From Methylococcales bacterium (GTDB lineage Bacteria; Pseudomonadota; Gammaproteobacteria; Methylococcales; Methylomonadaceae), in assembly GCA_028712795.1 (NCBI GenBank), contig JAQTPT010000006.1:1-64000 (forward strand): a stretch of DNA of 64,000 bases, written 5' to 3'. The notes under the pieces were generated by a model. It had not been told where the DNA came from, searched no databases, and saw nothing but the letters and a program-made list of their open reading frames with translations. Below are positions 56,318 through 64,000 of this stretch, piece by piece. The position numbers and the translations under genes were made by a program. Position 1 is the first letter of the stretch, and each line of letters starts with the position of its first letter.

Positions 56318-57607
56318 TCAAAATAATAGCTCCGCCAGCAGAACGACAGGATGGACAACTTTATTTCGGGCCAATCCTATATTCAAATGCAAGGCGCATC
56401 CTATATTGGTTGATACCAGAAAATCTGCTTGGGTTTGCTCAAAGTGAGCCAGTTTTGCATTTCTGAGTGGCTCGGCTATTTCGGGATGTGTCAGCATGTG
56501 AACGCCGCCTGCACCACAGCAGAATTGATTTTCGGGTAACGGGATCGCAGTTATGCCGGGGATTTTTTCCAATAACGCGTAGGCGTGTTGATGACGGCTT
56601 CCTGAGACTGGGCTCATGTTGCGTTGGCTGCATGGCTCATGCACGGCGACTTTAATCGCGTTGGCATGGTGGTCTTTAAAGCTGATGTCATCCGGCCAGT
56701 GTAGATTTAGAAACTCTGTAATATCGAACAAACGCTTGCTGAACCCCTTCAGACCGCTTCCCGCATCTCTTTGCCCATATTCATTCAGCATTAAGCCGCA
56801 GCCGCTGGCCGTATAGATGATGGCTTCGACATCCAGTAAATTGAATAGGCCGGTATTAAACGCTGCCATTTGATCAGCGACGGCGGTTCTGCCCTGGTGT
56901 TGATGAATCGCACCGCAACAGGTTTGATCTTTGGGGACAAGGACATCGAAGCCGATGCCATTTAATGATTTAATGGAGGCCATTAGCGTTTTCCGGTCAA
57001 AATGCTCACTAATGCAACCTGTAAACAAGGCTACATTGCCACGGTGTTCCTTGTCCGTAGGATAGCGCTCGGCCAGATTACTTACATCCGCTTGAGGAAT
57101 GAGTAATTCTGAATTATCCAGTTTAAGCAACCGGAGCAATCCCGATTTTCTTAACAAAAACTGTAATCCGGTTTTTTGATATAGCCAGATAAGAACAGTC
57201 ACTGCGTACAATAAGGCTTTATGTTCTATCAGCTTGAAGCCTAAAATCGCTAAAAGATTGCCGCGCCGTTCCGAAGACTTCGCCTGCATAATTTTCCCGC
57301 GTGCTAGATCATACAATTGCCCGTATTCCATTTGGCTGGGGCAAACGGTTTCACAGGCACGGCATTGGGTACAATTATTCAGATGCGTGAGTTCTTCGTT
57401 GGAAACAGCAGCGGTTTCATTGATAATTTTATCGATGGCGCGTACGCGGCTTCGAGGTGATTCTGCCTCAATCTGGAATAATTTATAAGTCGGGCATACA
57501 CTGATACACAGCCCGCAACGCATACAGTCGGTTGCATCCGGGATATACAAGCCATTTTGAGCATAAATAACATTATCGCCCGGGCAATCGTCAATGTACT
57601 CGAACAT
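56318..57607 (-). CDS. GlcF-like (CCG-domain) iron-sulphur protein, last gene of the nif operon
   Basis: A 429-residue protein built like the iron-sulphur subunit of glycolate oxidase. Two 4Fe-4S motifs (CMRCGLCISVCP near residue 32 and CTQCRACETVCP near 79) are followed by two CCG domains (LFTGCISEHF ... DQTCCGAIH and VHEPCSQRN ... QFCCGAGGVH). No glcD or glcE flavoprotein gene is nearby. It starts two bases after the stop of the unknown 145-residue gene and so is co-transcribed with the nif genes. An electron-transfer role linked to nitrogenase is an inference; true glycolate oxidation cannot be excluded. Confidence 0.85.
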   Translation of the reverse strand: MFEYIDDCPGDNVIYAQNGLYIPDATDCMRCGLCISVCPTYKLFQIEAESPRSRVRAIDKIINETAAVSNEELTHLNNCTQCRACETVCPSQMEYGQLYDLARGKIMQAKSSERRGNLLAILGFKLIEHKALLYAVTVLIWLYQKTGLQFLLRKSGLLRLLKLDNSELLIPQADVSNLAERYPTDKEHRGNVALFTGCISEHFDRKTLMASIKSLNGIGFDVLVPKDQTCCGAIHQHQGRTAVADQMAAFNTGLFNLLDVEAIIYTASGCGLMLNEYGQRDAGSGLKGFSKRLFDITEFLNLHWPDDISFKDHHANAIKVAVHEPCSQRNMSPVSGSRHQHAYALLEKIPGITAIPLPENQFCCGAGGVHMLTHPEIAEPLRNAKLAHFEQTQADFLVSTNIGCALHLNIGLARNKVVHPVVLLAELLF

Positions 57608-57609
57608 GC

Positions 57610-58047
57610 TTATGACTCCATAACCAGGGCGTAGGCCCGGCGTAATAATTCCATTTCTGCAGGCGGCCTGTTTCTTAACTCGGTCAGTGTCCTGAATTTA
57701 CAGCCTTTTTCAGCCATCAACTGGCGGGGTGGATCCAGCACATTAAAATAAGCCAGATAGACCGTAATGACGCCATTCAGGGTATCAACCTGTTCGTGGT
57801 AACCCATGTTGGCTTGAAGAAGATCCGCAGGCAAGCCCATGATCTTGCTGATGGCAGCCGCCATATCAACGGGAGCCATGAGGGCTATGGTCAACGGCAT
57901 TTCACCTTCTTCCAGAACCGAAGACAAGGCCGGTAATGGCGAGGGCGAACAAACGCTCTCATCAGGATGTTGAAGAAATAGGGTCAAAGCGCTGATTGCG
58001 CCGTTATAATAAAGGATAACGCGGCTGCTTTCTGATAATTCGATCAT
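57610..58047 (-). CDS. Unknown nif-operon protein, 145 residues
   Basis: ATG at 58047 overlaps the DUF364 stop (ATGA). The product, MIELSESSRVILYYNGAISA and on, has mixed helix/strand character, only two cysteines and no signal peptide. The middle (APVDMAAAISKIMGLPADLL) and the stretch RTLTELRNRPPAEMELLRRA may be helical. It is not NifQ, because the Cys cluster is missing. I do not recognise it. Being sandwiched between DUF364 and the GlcF-like gene suggests it works with them. Confidence 0.75.
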   Translation of the reverse strand: MIELSESSRVILYYNGAISALTLFLQHPDESVCSPSPLPALSSVLEEGEMPLTIALMAPVDMAAAISKIMGLPADLLQANMGYHEQVDTLNGVITVYLAYFNVLDPPRQLMAEKGCKFRTLTELRNRPPAEMELLRRAYALVMES

Positions 58048-59006
58048 GTTGACACTGTTCCATGATGGGCATCCCACAAGCGTTTATAACTGCTATCCAT
58101 TAGCGAGAGGCGCGTCGTCACTTGCTGAAGCTGGTTAAACTCGGGGAACCTGCCCTTTTTTCCTGAAGAATACCAATGCTCCATGGCTAAGTTCAGTTGC
58201 TGTTTTTCGGCATAGTCCTGGGCTATCCGGTTTTTCAGCCAGTTCATGCTGTTAGCTGGCGTCAGTTCAACAATCCGGTAACGGGCGCCGTTTTCAAAAA
58301 TACGAACGCCGCCCCCTTCCGCCGCTGTCTGGGATAGCTTGACAGGATCGACGACCTCCAGGCCGGCCAGATAATTGATGCCGAATTCATGTAAATGGGG
58401 CAGCCAGGGCACAGTCGGCCCCATCAAAACCGTCGTTGAGTTTTGCGCCAATTCAGCCAAGCGCGGGAAACTTTTATTGGTGATGGAACTGGCGGTCAGA
58501 AATACCCAATCAGCCTGTGGCAATAAAAATTCACAGGCCGGATCGGGGTAATCGTTATTTACCGGTTGCCGTTCCAGAATACTGAGGTTGATTTCTTCTG
58601 CATAACGTTCAATTCCGGGGTAGCGACCCACCACCACCACCTTTTTATCTTTTAAATGGGGAAGAAAATGTTCAAATACAGCCAGATTACCCCGATTAGC
58701 TGCTGCCAATAAGGTGATGCCCGACGGTAATTCGAAGCGGTTTAAACTGCAATTGATAGCCGCCATGGCTACGGTGGCCTTGTAAGGTTCCCAATCGGTA
58801 ATCCAGGCGGCAAGTTCCCCCACTGTCTTACCGGCCAAAGTACCTGGCCAGGACAACGTTCGGGTGGATGCTCCCGGACTCATGGCCAAACCCAGGCATT
58901 GTGCTTTGCAAACTGTCCAAACCAAACCAATCGTCAGTTCTGTAACTTGTGTATCGCAGCTGGCATGATCCAATAACAGCTCATAAATGCGTGATGGCTT
59001 TGGCAT
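58044..59006 (-). CDS. DUF364 (putative heavy-metal chelation) protein of the nif operon
   Basis: A 320-residue protein with an N-terminal DUF4213-like part (about 10-90) and a Rossmann-like DUF364 domain (about 100-240: KKVVVVGRYPGIERYAEEIN, then DWVFLTASSITNKSFPRLAE and LMGPTVPWLPHLHEFGINYL). The family has been proposed to bind metals and occurs in some nif regions. C17 and the CKAQCLG pair at C33/C37 are possible ligands. It follows an unknown gene by 5 bases and overlaps the next. A role in metal handling for nitrogenase is an inference. Confidence 0.8.
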   Translation of the reverse strand: MPKPSRIYELLLDHASCDTQVTELTIGLVWTVCKAQCLGLAMSPGASTRTLSWPGTLAGKTVGELAAWITDWEPYKATVAMAAINCSLNRFELPSGITLLAAANRGNLAVFEHFLPHLKDKKVVVVGRYPGIERYAEEINLSILERQPVNNDYPDPACEFLLPQADWVFLTASSITNKSFPRLAELAQNSTTVLMGPTVPWLPHLHEFGINYLAGLEVVDPVKLSQTAAEGGGVRIFENGARYRIVELTPANSMNWLKNRIAQDYAEKQQLNLAMEHWYSSGKKGRFPEFNQLQQVTTRLSLMDSSYKRLWDAHHGTVST

Positions 59007-59011
59007 GTCCG

Positions 59012-59386
59012 CTATGTGGGCATTGGCAACAACTTGGCTTCAGCTTTAATATTTTCAGCTTTGCCCCAAGCAGCAACCCCCTCAACAAACCAGTTTGCTT
59101 TGCCTGGATGGGTTTTAACCACATCATATTCTGCATAAAAGCTTCCGTCACTATTAAACTGAAGCCTGCCGATACGCTGGCTATTATCCCTATCGTACCA
59201 AAAACAGCTTAAGTTTTGTTCTCCCGTATAAGGATCTTTGACGAGGACAAAACTGGCCTCATCATAACGGGGATAATTTTTAATTTCGGCTACAGCAAAA
59301 CCCAGCTTGTTGATTTCATCAGTCAGCCGCCGACAGACATTTTCAGCCTGCTGACGGTTTACCGTAATATGTTCGGATAACTCCAT
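59012..59386 (-). CDS. Unknown nif-operon protein, 124 residues
   Basis: ATG at 59386 overlaps the preceding stop by one base (TAATG). The product begins MELSEHITVNRQQAENVCRR with a helix and continues with probable beta strands (EASFVLVKDPYTGEQNLSCF, RIGRLQFNSDGSFYAEYDVV). It has two cysteines. No family recognised. It is tightly packed in the nif operon. Confidence 0.75.
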   Translation of the reverse strand: MELSEHITVNRQQAENVCRRLTDEINKLGFAVAEIKNYPRYDEASFVLVKDPYTGEQNLSCFWYDRDNSQRIGRLQFNSDGSFYAEYDVVKTHPGKANWFVEGVAAWGKAENIKAEAKLLPMPT

Positions 59387-59883
59387 TACTCAGTCACTCC
59401 CGCCGCTAAATCCATAATCACTGAAGCGCCGGAAAGGTCTTCGGGGTCGAGTTGTTGCAGATGTGACAACACAAGCCGAGCCTCCAAAGTAAAACCAAGT
59501 CTTAGCTTGATAAACGCCAACGCTTTCAGGGTATACAAATAAAACAGTGTGCTTTCATTGGCATACCCGTTCCACAAACTCCGCTTTTCGACGAGACATC
59601 GATAATCGTTGGGAAATCCACCTTGTTTTGCCGACTCCTCCAGCCCCGCCAAAACAACCCGCTCGGCATCAACGAGACGTTTTTGAAAAAAATAAAATTT
59701 ATACAGCGCAAAATAGGTTTGCAAACAGTGGCTATCCAGCGTTTGTGCCTGTAAAAACAGCTTTTCTGCTTTGGCTTGATTGACCGAACTTGCGGCTACA
59801 GCCGCTTGCAAAAGATTATTGACTTCGAAAGGTATGTCCGGGCTAAAAAGCACCCGTTCCTCTATAAACGCCACCGGGCCCAT
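59386..59883 (-). CDS. TPR-like nif-operon protein
   Basis: A 165-residue helical protein with tetratricopeptide-like repeats (about 22-130: NQAKAEKLFLQAQTLDSHCL, LQTYFALYKFYFFQKRLVDA, YLYTLKALAFIKLRLGFTLE). It overlaps both neighbours by one base (TAATG). It may be an assembly scaffold for the ferredoxin-like proteins beside it; the exact role is unknown. Confidence 0.75.
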   Translation of the reverse strand: MGPVAFIEERVLFSPDIPFEVNNLLQAAVAASSVNQAKAEKLFLQAQTLDSHCLQTYFALYKFYFFQKRLVDAERVVLAGLEESAKQGGFPNDYRCLVEKRSLWNGYANESTLFYLYTLKALAFIKLRLGFTLEARLVLSHLQQLDPEDLSGASVIMDLAAGVTE

Positions 59884-60206
59884 TACCAGATCTCGGCAGG
59901 AACCGTCAGGCTGGCAACGGGCACGCCACCGAGCAAATGCTCGTCGATAATGGTTTTGACGTCAGCTTTTTTCAAGTTGCCGTACATAACCCCTTCAGGA
60001 TAAACCAGAACACTGGGACCCATCATGCAAGGCCCCATACAACCGGTGTTGGTGAGGCCAATTTTCTCGAATAGATTGCGTGTCTGTATTTCATTCATGA
60101 ATTCATTCATGATTTCGGCACAGCCGGTACTGGCGCAAGATCCTCTGGGATGCCCTTGTGGCCGGTTTTGAGTACAAACAAACACATGTTTTTCTGGTCT
60201 GGGCAT
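59883..60206 (-). CDS. Thioredoxin-like [2Fe-2S] ferredoxin
   Basis: A 107-residue protein of the (2Fe-2S) ferredoxin family. Four cysteines fit the cluster pattern: C in VFVCTQNRP, C in RGSCASTGC, then the pair in TGCMGPCMMGPSVLVYPEG. It lies 20 bases after fdxB and is probably an electron carrier or cluster donor for nitrogenase. ATG at 60206. Confidence 0.88.
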   Translation of the reverse strand: MPRPEKHVFVCTQNRPQGHPRGSCASTGCAEIMNEFMNEIQTRNLFEKIGLTNTGCMGPCMMGPSVLVYPEGVMYGNLKKADVKTIIDEHLLGGVPVASLTVPAEIW

Positions 60207-60226
60207 GATCGTATTCCTTCTAAAGT

Positions 60227-60544
60227 TTAAGCAGCTTCTTTATGCACGTGAGTAAAACAGTCTTTTGGACACACTTTGGAGCAAGCTTCACAGCCGATAC
60301 AATCAAGGCCGTTTTTAATACTCATGACCATGCTATTGTCATCATCGTCTTCAAAATCGCCATAATCATCATCAAAGTCCTCTGGATCAAGGGCTTCGGC
60401 TTTTTCCACCAAATCAAAAACATCGCGTGGGCAAACTTTAAAACAACGGCCACAACCAATGCAGGTTTTCTGATTGATGTCGGTCACATAAGAAGGTGTC
60501 CAAACCGTACCGCCAAAAGTTACACCGGTTACAAATTCAGGCAT
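60227..60544 (-). CDS. fdxB: Nif-specific ferredoxin III
   Basis: A 105-residue ferredoxin with two 4Fe-4S motifs, [12 protein letters not shown] (about 28) and [12 protein letters not shown] (about 82), separated by an acidic insert ([17 protein letters not shown]). The N-terminus ([20 protein letters not shown]) is that of the nif-associated FdxB family. The acidic insert is longer than I expect from most family members. Confidence 0.92.
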   Translation of the reverse strand: MPEFVTGVTFGGTVWTPSYVTDINQKTCIGCGRCFKVCPRDVFDLVEKAEALDPEDFDDDYGDFEDDDDNSMVMSIKNGLDCIGCEACSKVCPKDCFTHVHKEAA

Positions 60545-60558
60545 GATTATTCTCCCGG

Positions 60559-60774
60559 TCAGGCCGCTTCTGCTTGCGCGGCGTTAAGTTTTTGATTGGC
60601 TTCATCCCACGCTTTGCAGGCATCGTAGGTTGCTTGAGCAATCCCCATAATCTCGTCATAAGCATCTGGCAGGCGGTCTTCAATCAGGTCATGTAATTCC
60701 ATGGCCTGTTCGCTGGCCAGGCGTTTGGTCTTTTTGACTTCTTTTTCCAACTTTCTCAAGTCTTCAGGTGTCAT
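60559..60774 (-). CDS. DUF683 / CCE_0567 family nif protein
   Basis: A 71-residue helical hairpin. [20 protein letters not shown], followed by [20 protein letters not shown], matches the CCE_0567 metalloprotein family regularly found after nifX and DUF269. The family is suggested to bind metal and act in cofactor assembly. ATG at 60774. Confidence 0.9.
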   Translation of the reverse strand: MTPEDLRKLEKEVKKTKRLASEQAMELHDLIEDRLPDAYDEIMGIAQATYDACKAWDEANQKLNAAQAEAA

Positions 60775-60785
60775 GGGGATAGTCC

Positions 60786-61259
60786 TCAGTCGGTGGCTGC
60801 ATTGTGATATTTTTCGATTAAACCGAGCGCTTTCTCAATTGCTTTCTCGCTTTTTTCGCACAGATCTTCCAGGCTTGAAAAGCCAAAGCGATGGGTATCA
60901 CGCAAGATCTTGTCGACGACAATTAATTTCCCGACCATGATTAACGCCCGGCCAAAACCTTCATGGGTAATATTAATCATGGGTGCCGCCATTAAGCCGG
61001 ACTTTTTTTCAATCAACGTAGCCAGTGAGTTGTAGTAGGCTTTCAATCGGGCGATGGTTATTTCTTCCGGATCACCGATGACAGGGATTTTCTGTTTGCG
61101 TTCTTTGGTTAACACGACAGGATCGATGATTTTTGCTTCCGACCAGCCTTCATACGTGTCGTAAGTGTCTATAGCACGCAATTGTTTAATATAATCTTTT
61201 ACAATGTCAGAATTTAAATTCACATCATTTTCTTGCACGACTAGTTCAGCTGTGGCCAT
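60786..61259 (-). CDS. NifX-associated protein (DUF269)
   Basis: A 157-residue DUF269 protein, constant neighbour of nifX. DYIKQLRAIDTYDTYEGWSE, NSLATLIEKKSGLMAAPMIN and HEGFGRALIMVGKLIVVDK are family marks. I chose ATG at 61259 (MATAELVVQENDVNLN) with a GAGGAA site; earlier in-frame starts run into the intergenic inverted repeat. In Azotobacter this gene lies in the nifENX operon. The exact function is unknown. Confidence 0.92.
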   Translation of the reverse strand: MATAELVVQENDVNLNSDIVKDYIKQLRAIDTYDTYEGWSEAKIIDPVVLTKERKQKIPVIGDPEEITIARLKAYYNSLATLIEKKSGLMAAPMINITHEGFGRALIMVGKLIVVDKILRDTHRFGFSSLEDLCEKSEKAIEKALGLIEKYHNAATD

Positions 61260-61280
61260 CTTATTCTTCCTCATAGGGGA

Positions 61281-61349
61281 TTGGGTTAGCGCAGCGTAAC
61301 CCAACAATCAATGTTCAAAAAAATGTTGGGTTACGCTGCGCTAACCCAA
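61281..61349 (-). repeat. Inverted repeat with 26-base perfect arms inside the nif operon
   Basis: 61281-61306 and 61324-61349 are exact complements (ttgggttagcgcagcgtaac with six more bases), separated by 17 bases. It lies between nifX and the DUF269 gene. The word (gggttacgctgcgctaaccc) resembles a dispersed intergenic repeat common in bacteria. In the transcript it would form a very stable hairpin that could lower expression of distal genes or protect upstream mRNA. Confidence 0.88.
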
Positions 61350-61373
61350 CCTACAAACTATTTAATCTACAAA

Positions 61374-61859
61374 TTACTCATCCCATCCTTCGTCTTCCAT
61401 CTTGTTAAAACGCTCAGGATCGGGGCCTTTGTTTTGATTAATCGCCTTTGCCAGCCAGCTTGAAGGCCCGGCTTTCATTTCATTTTGCAAATCAACTATT
61501 AAATCTTTAATTTTGCTGCCTTCATGCACCTTGATGGGTTGTATGTTCTTGAGAACTAGCTGGTTAATGGCCGAACCGCCAATGGCTTGACAATAAACTG
61601 CCGAGCAGCCGTTTAGTAATTCGATTTTTACGGACAGCTTATCTTCATTGCCATCCTGGCTGAGCTCACCAAACTGGGCGGCTTCCAGCAGTTCAGAATT
61701 TTCCATATCGACCGCATAAACGGCGAATGATTTGGCTGAACCAAAATGCTGATTGACGGTTTCCATATCAGTCGTGGCAAACGCCACTTTTAATGCTGTG
61801 TCCATAAATCCCCTTTGATCTGTAGATTGCACAATGTGCATACGTCTGGTTAATGACAT
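61374..61859 (-). CDS. nifX: NifX, nitrogenase cofactor carrier
   Basis: A 161-residue NifX, which binds NifB-co/VK-cluster during FeMo-co synthesis. The core LKVAFATTDMETVNQHFGSA followed by KSFAVYAVDM (about 23-53) and CSAVYCQAIGGSAINQLVLK (about 85-105) are conserved. The ATG at 61859 overlaps the nifN end by 10 bases and its N-terminal extension resembles that of other NifX. An ATG at 61805 (MDTALKVAF) has a better AAGGGG site and cannot be excluded. Confidence 0.93.
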   Translation of the reverse strand: MSLTRRMHIVQSTDQRGFMDTALKVAFATTDMETVNQHFGSAKSFAVYAVDMENSELLEAAQFGELSQDGNEDKLSVKIELLNGCSAVYCQAIGGSAINQLVLKNIQPIKVHEGSKIKDLIVDLQNEMKAGPSSWLAKAINQNKGPDPERFNKMEDEGWDE

Positions 61860-63247
61860 GACAATGGGTAGTCGGTAAGTTCGCTGGCCGGTTTTTGGGC
61901 ATATACCGAACGATAAACCGGAATTTCTTCATGCGAATGATTGATGACCAGATTGGCCAGATCAAACAGCGTTTGACGGGTGCCGCGATAACCGATCCAG
62001 GTTTTCTGATAGCCGCCGATAATGTCGTATAACGGAAAGCCCGCCCTTAAAATCGGCGTGCCCAGCCGTTGAGCCGTATCAACCGCATGCGAATTGCCAA
62101 TGACCAGTTGAACCTTATTGGCCTTGCCAATGAGTTCCATGTCCTCAAGGTCGCCAATTTTGATGGTGGCAACCGGAATGCGAGCCAGCAGCGGCACGTT
62201 GCAGGAGGTGACGGCGGCTACAACTTCCGCGCCCATTTCCTGAACCAGATCAACAAACGCGTTCAATAAATCCGCATCGGCGGCAATGGCAATCCGTAAC
62301 TGACCCAACATAAAATGGGTATCCAGCATCGCATCCTGTAATTGCGACCGCTGCCGTTCAATGCGCTCAGGCACATCGTGACCACTGATTTTAGCCAAAG
62401 CGCTGATGAGGGCATCATTGGCTTTTAAACCATAAAGGTGATCAAGCTTGTACGTTGGAACGCCCGTTCTTTCTTCCAGAACTTCCGCTGCTTTGATGAG
62501 CGATGGTCCGATAACCACCGTCGCTAAAGCATCACCGAGGGTTGCCATTTCTGACAACGGCGTACCGCCAATCGTGACAGGGCTAAAATCCTCATCCGTC
62601 AAGCAGCCATCTAGCGAATCGGAAATATCGGGTATAAAAACAGGCCTGAGCTGGAATTGTTCAAAAATATCCCGAAGCGCTTCGATGTCGCCCGGAGTCA
62701 GGGTGTAATTCGCCAAGACATTAACCTGACGTTTGCGTTTGCCGGGGTAAGTGCCTGCGTCCTTGGCATTGGGCACTAAAGCACTGATTATTTCCGTGAG
62801 CGTCGCCGCATAGCCCGTTTCAACACTGCCTGTAAAATCGGGTGTATTGACGCCCACCACGGCGATATCCGCAAATTCCGGATGCGCTTCTCTAAACTCC
62901 CTGACATTTCTATGCACATCCGCGCCTTGGGTTTCTGCCAGACCGGTAGTCAAAATAGTGATCAGCGCCGGGCGTGATTTTTCGGCAATGGTCCGAATGC
63001 CCTCACGCACATTTTCATCCGCGCCCATAACCGAACTGCCCTGGTCCATCGCCGTGCTTTGTAAAGGAATGGGTTCTCTGAAATGGCGAACAAAAAACAC
63101 TTTGGCAAAAGCCGTGCAGCCTTGCGAGCCGTGCAGCATCGGTATTGAGCGATTAAAACCCAGCGTAGCCAAAGAACCCCCAATGGGCTGGCTGGCTTTT
63201 AGCGGATTGACCGAAAGCGCTTTGTTTCTTTTCAGAATGTCAGCCAT
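61850..63247 (-). CDS. nifN: NifN, FeMo-cofactor scaffold subunit
   Basis: A 465-residue partner of NifE in the NifEN scaffold, related to nitrogenase Nif[21 protein letters not shown] and [20 protein letters not shown] (cluster Cys) near residue 40 are typical, as is [20 protein letters not shown] chose ATG at 63247 ([12 protein letters not shown]); it overlaps the nifE stop by 8 bases. Earlier in-frame sequence is nifE shadow. Confidence 0.96.
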   Translation of the reverse strand: MADILKRNKALSVNPLKASQPIGGSLATLGFNRSIPMLHGSQGCTAFAKVFFVRHFREPIPLQSTAMDQGSSVMGADENVREGIRTIAEKSRPALITILTTGLAETQGADVHRNVREFREAHPEFADIAVVGVNTPDFTGSVETGYAATLTEIISALVPNAKDAGTYPGKRKRQVNVLANYTLTPGDIEALRDIFEQFQLRPVFIPDISDSLDGCLTDEDFSPVTIGGTPLSEMATLGDALATVVIGPSLIKAAEVLEERTGVPTYKLDHLYGLKANDALISALAKISGHDVPERIERQRSQLQDAMLDTHFMLGQLRIAIAADADLLNAFVDLVQEMGAEVVAAVTSCNVPLLARIPVATIKIGDLEDMELIGKANKVQLVIGNSHAVDTAQRLGTPILRAGFPLYDIIGGYQKTWIGYRGTRQTLFDLANLVINHSHEEIPVYRSVYAQKPASELTDYPLSCH

Positions 63248-64000
63248 TTGCCACTCCGCTTGATGGTAGAGACGCCATGCTTTGCGTCTCTGCGAAACGC
63301 CAGGGTGCCGGTGCCCTAACGGCTTCCCATACCGGGCTTTCAATAGTCAGCGCAAGTTGGCGCACCAGCTCCAACATGCCCTGGTAGCCTTCGTAGCCAA
63401 ATTCCCGTTCCTGATTTATATCCAAAAACGGCACTTTGGCCTTCAATGCGGTGTACATATTACGGCCGCCAGCGATCAGAATATCGGCTTTGTAATCATG
63501 GACGATTTTCAGCAATGCTCTGGGGCTGCCGTCATCAATCATCACGGTATCTTCACCCATCAATTCACGTATCCTGGCCTTATCTTCTTCAGTGGATTTC
63601 TTGGTGCCGGTGGCGACCACCACCATGCCTAAATCTTGTAGGGCTGAAATCACCGACCAGCTTTTTACCCCGCCGGTAAATAACAACACCCGCTTGCCTT
63701 TCAGACGGACTTTCCAAGGCTCCAGTTCTTTTCTGACACGGGCTTCTTCACGCAGTATCAGCGCCTCGGTACGTTCAGTTAAATCGTCATCGTTAAGCGC
63801 TTTGGCGAAATCCGTTAACGCCTGACTGGTGTCGGTGATGCCGTAAAAACTGCCTTCAAACCACGGCGTACCATACTTTTGCTGTAACTTACGTGCGACA
63901 TTCACCATCGCTTTAGAGCACACCATCATATTGACTTCCGCCTTGTGCATGGTTTGCACTTCACGGAACCGCGCATCACCCGACAAGGTACACAGCACCC
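63240..64000 (-). CDS. nifE: NifE, C-terminal part (cut by window edge)
   Basis: At least 253 residues of NifE, FeMo-cofactor scaffold subunit. The frame is open to the window end, and the first visible residues [20 protein letters not shown] lie in mid-protein. [19 protein letters not shown] and [20 protein letters not shown] follow, with the C-terminus near [13 protein letters not shown]. The start is beyond 64000. Upstream genes of the operon (commonly nifHDK) are not in the window. Confidence 0.95.
   Translation of the reverse strand, partial: VLCTLSGDARFREVQTMHKAEVNMMVCSKAMVNVARKLQQKYGTPWFEGSFYGITDTSQALTDFAKALNDDDLTERTEALILREEARVRKELEPWKVRLKGKRVLLFTGGVKSWSVISALQDLGMVVVATGTKKSTEEDKARIRELMGEDTVMIDDGSPRALLKIVHDYKADILIAGGRNMYTALKAKVPFLDINQEREFGYEGYQGMLELVRQLALTIESPVWEAVRAPAPWRFAETQSMASLPSSGVANG

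Noticed and set aside
56318..57607. Calling the nif-linked Fe-S gene glcF (glycolate oxidase)
   Set aside because: The fold matches, but glcD/glcE are absent nearby and the gene belongs to the nif transcript, so no glycolate role is asserted.
57610..58047. NifQ for the unknown 145-residue protein
   Set aside because: NifQ has a characteristic C-terminal cysteine cluster; this protein has only two scattered cysteines.

Overview
The window looks like a chromosomal segment of a gammaproteobacterial methanotroph (order Methylococcales, for example a Methylobacter or Methylomonas relative). This is inferred from three things seen together: a formyltransferase/hydrolase complex operon (fhcB-fhcA ... 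fhcD-fhcC) for tetrahydromethanopterin-linked formaldehyde oxidation; a nitrogen-fixation operon (nifE-nifN-nifX and accessory genes); and otherwise gammaproteobacterial housekeeping neighbourhoods (UPF0149-pepP-ubiH, zapA-6S RNA, surE-pcm, groES-groEL). No species can be named from the sequence alone.

Layout. 1-2.8 kb is a scrap-yard: an intact ISAs1-type transposase, a GC-rich patch, a broken REP-associated (RAYT) transposase, the tail of an integron-type integrase and a 184-bp copy of a gene found intact 7 kb away. 2.8-12.2 kb is an envelope and protein-stress region: a Deg-type protease, a PsiE protein, groEL/groES, Hsp20, DUF2934, DUF1614, DUF3175, a CBS-domain protein and a CorB/HlyC-type transporter. 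12.6-17 kb holds a GH17-GT2 beta-glucan synthase-like protein and class I fumarase; 17.2-19.1 kb is htpG. 19.5-25.5 kb is a MoxR/DUF58/DUF4381/BatA/BatB operon with a PIN toxin-antitoxin pair inserted. 26.1-31.9 kb has a small Ala-Pro lipoprotein, an OprP/OprO-type porin behind two tandem Pho boxes, and several membrane proteins (HdeD-like, TVP38, DUF4010). 32-42 kb is housekeeping: YgjP peptidase, gamma carbonic anhydrase, aroE-hemB, mlaC, cmoB, a ComEA-like protein, pepP-ubiH, zapA and 6S RNA.

42.3-50.7 kb has a membrane pyrophosphatase (K+-dependent signature) and the fhc operon, which is split between fhcA and fhcD by two toxin-antitoxin modules and a 32-codon ORF. 50.9-56.2 kb is housekeeping. 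56.3-64.0 kb, all on the minus strand, is the nif operon running off the window edge: nifE (partial), nifN, nifX, DUF269, DUF683, fdxB, a [2Fe-2S] ferredoxin-like gene, a TPR-like gene, an unknown gene, a DUF364 protein, another unknown gene and a GlcF-like Fe-S protein. The last five are tightly coupled or overlapping and form the least understood functional group here.

Sequence-level signals that gene calls do not explain: two 51-bp REP-like hairpins with compensatory base changes; a motif (CGTATA-N6-TATAC) in three intergenic regions; matching sigma32-type promoters before groES and htpG; and long perfect inverted repeats between fumarase and htpG and inside the nif operon. I saw no single obviously new defence or biosynthetic system. 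The best novelty candidates are the distal nif genes and the TA-interrupted fhc operon.
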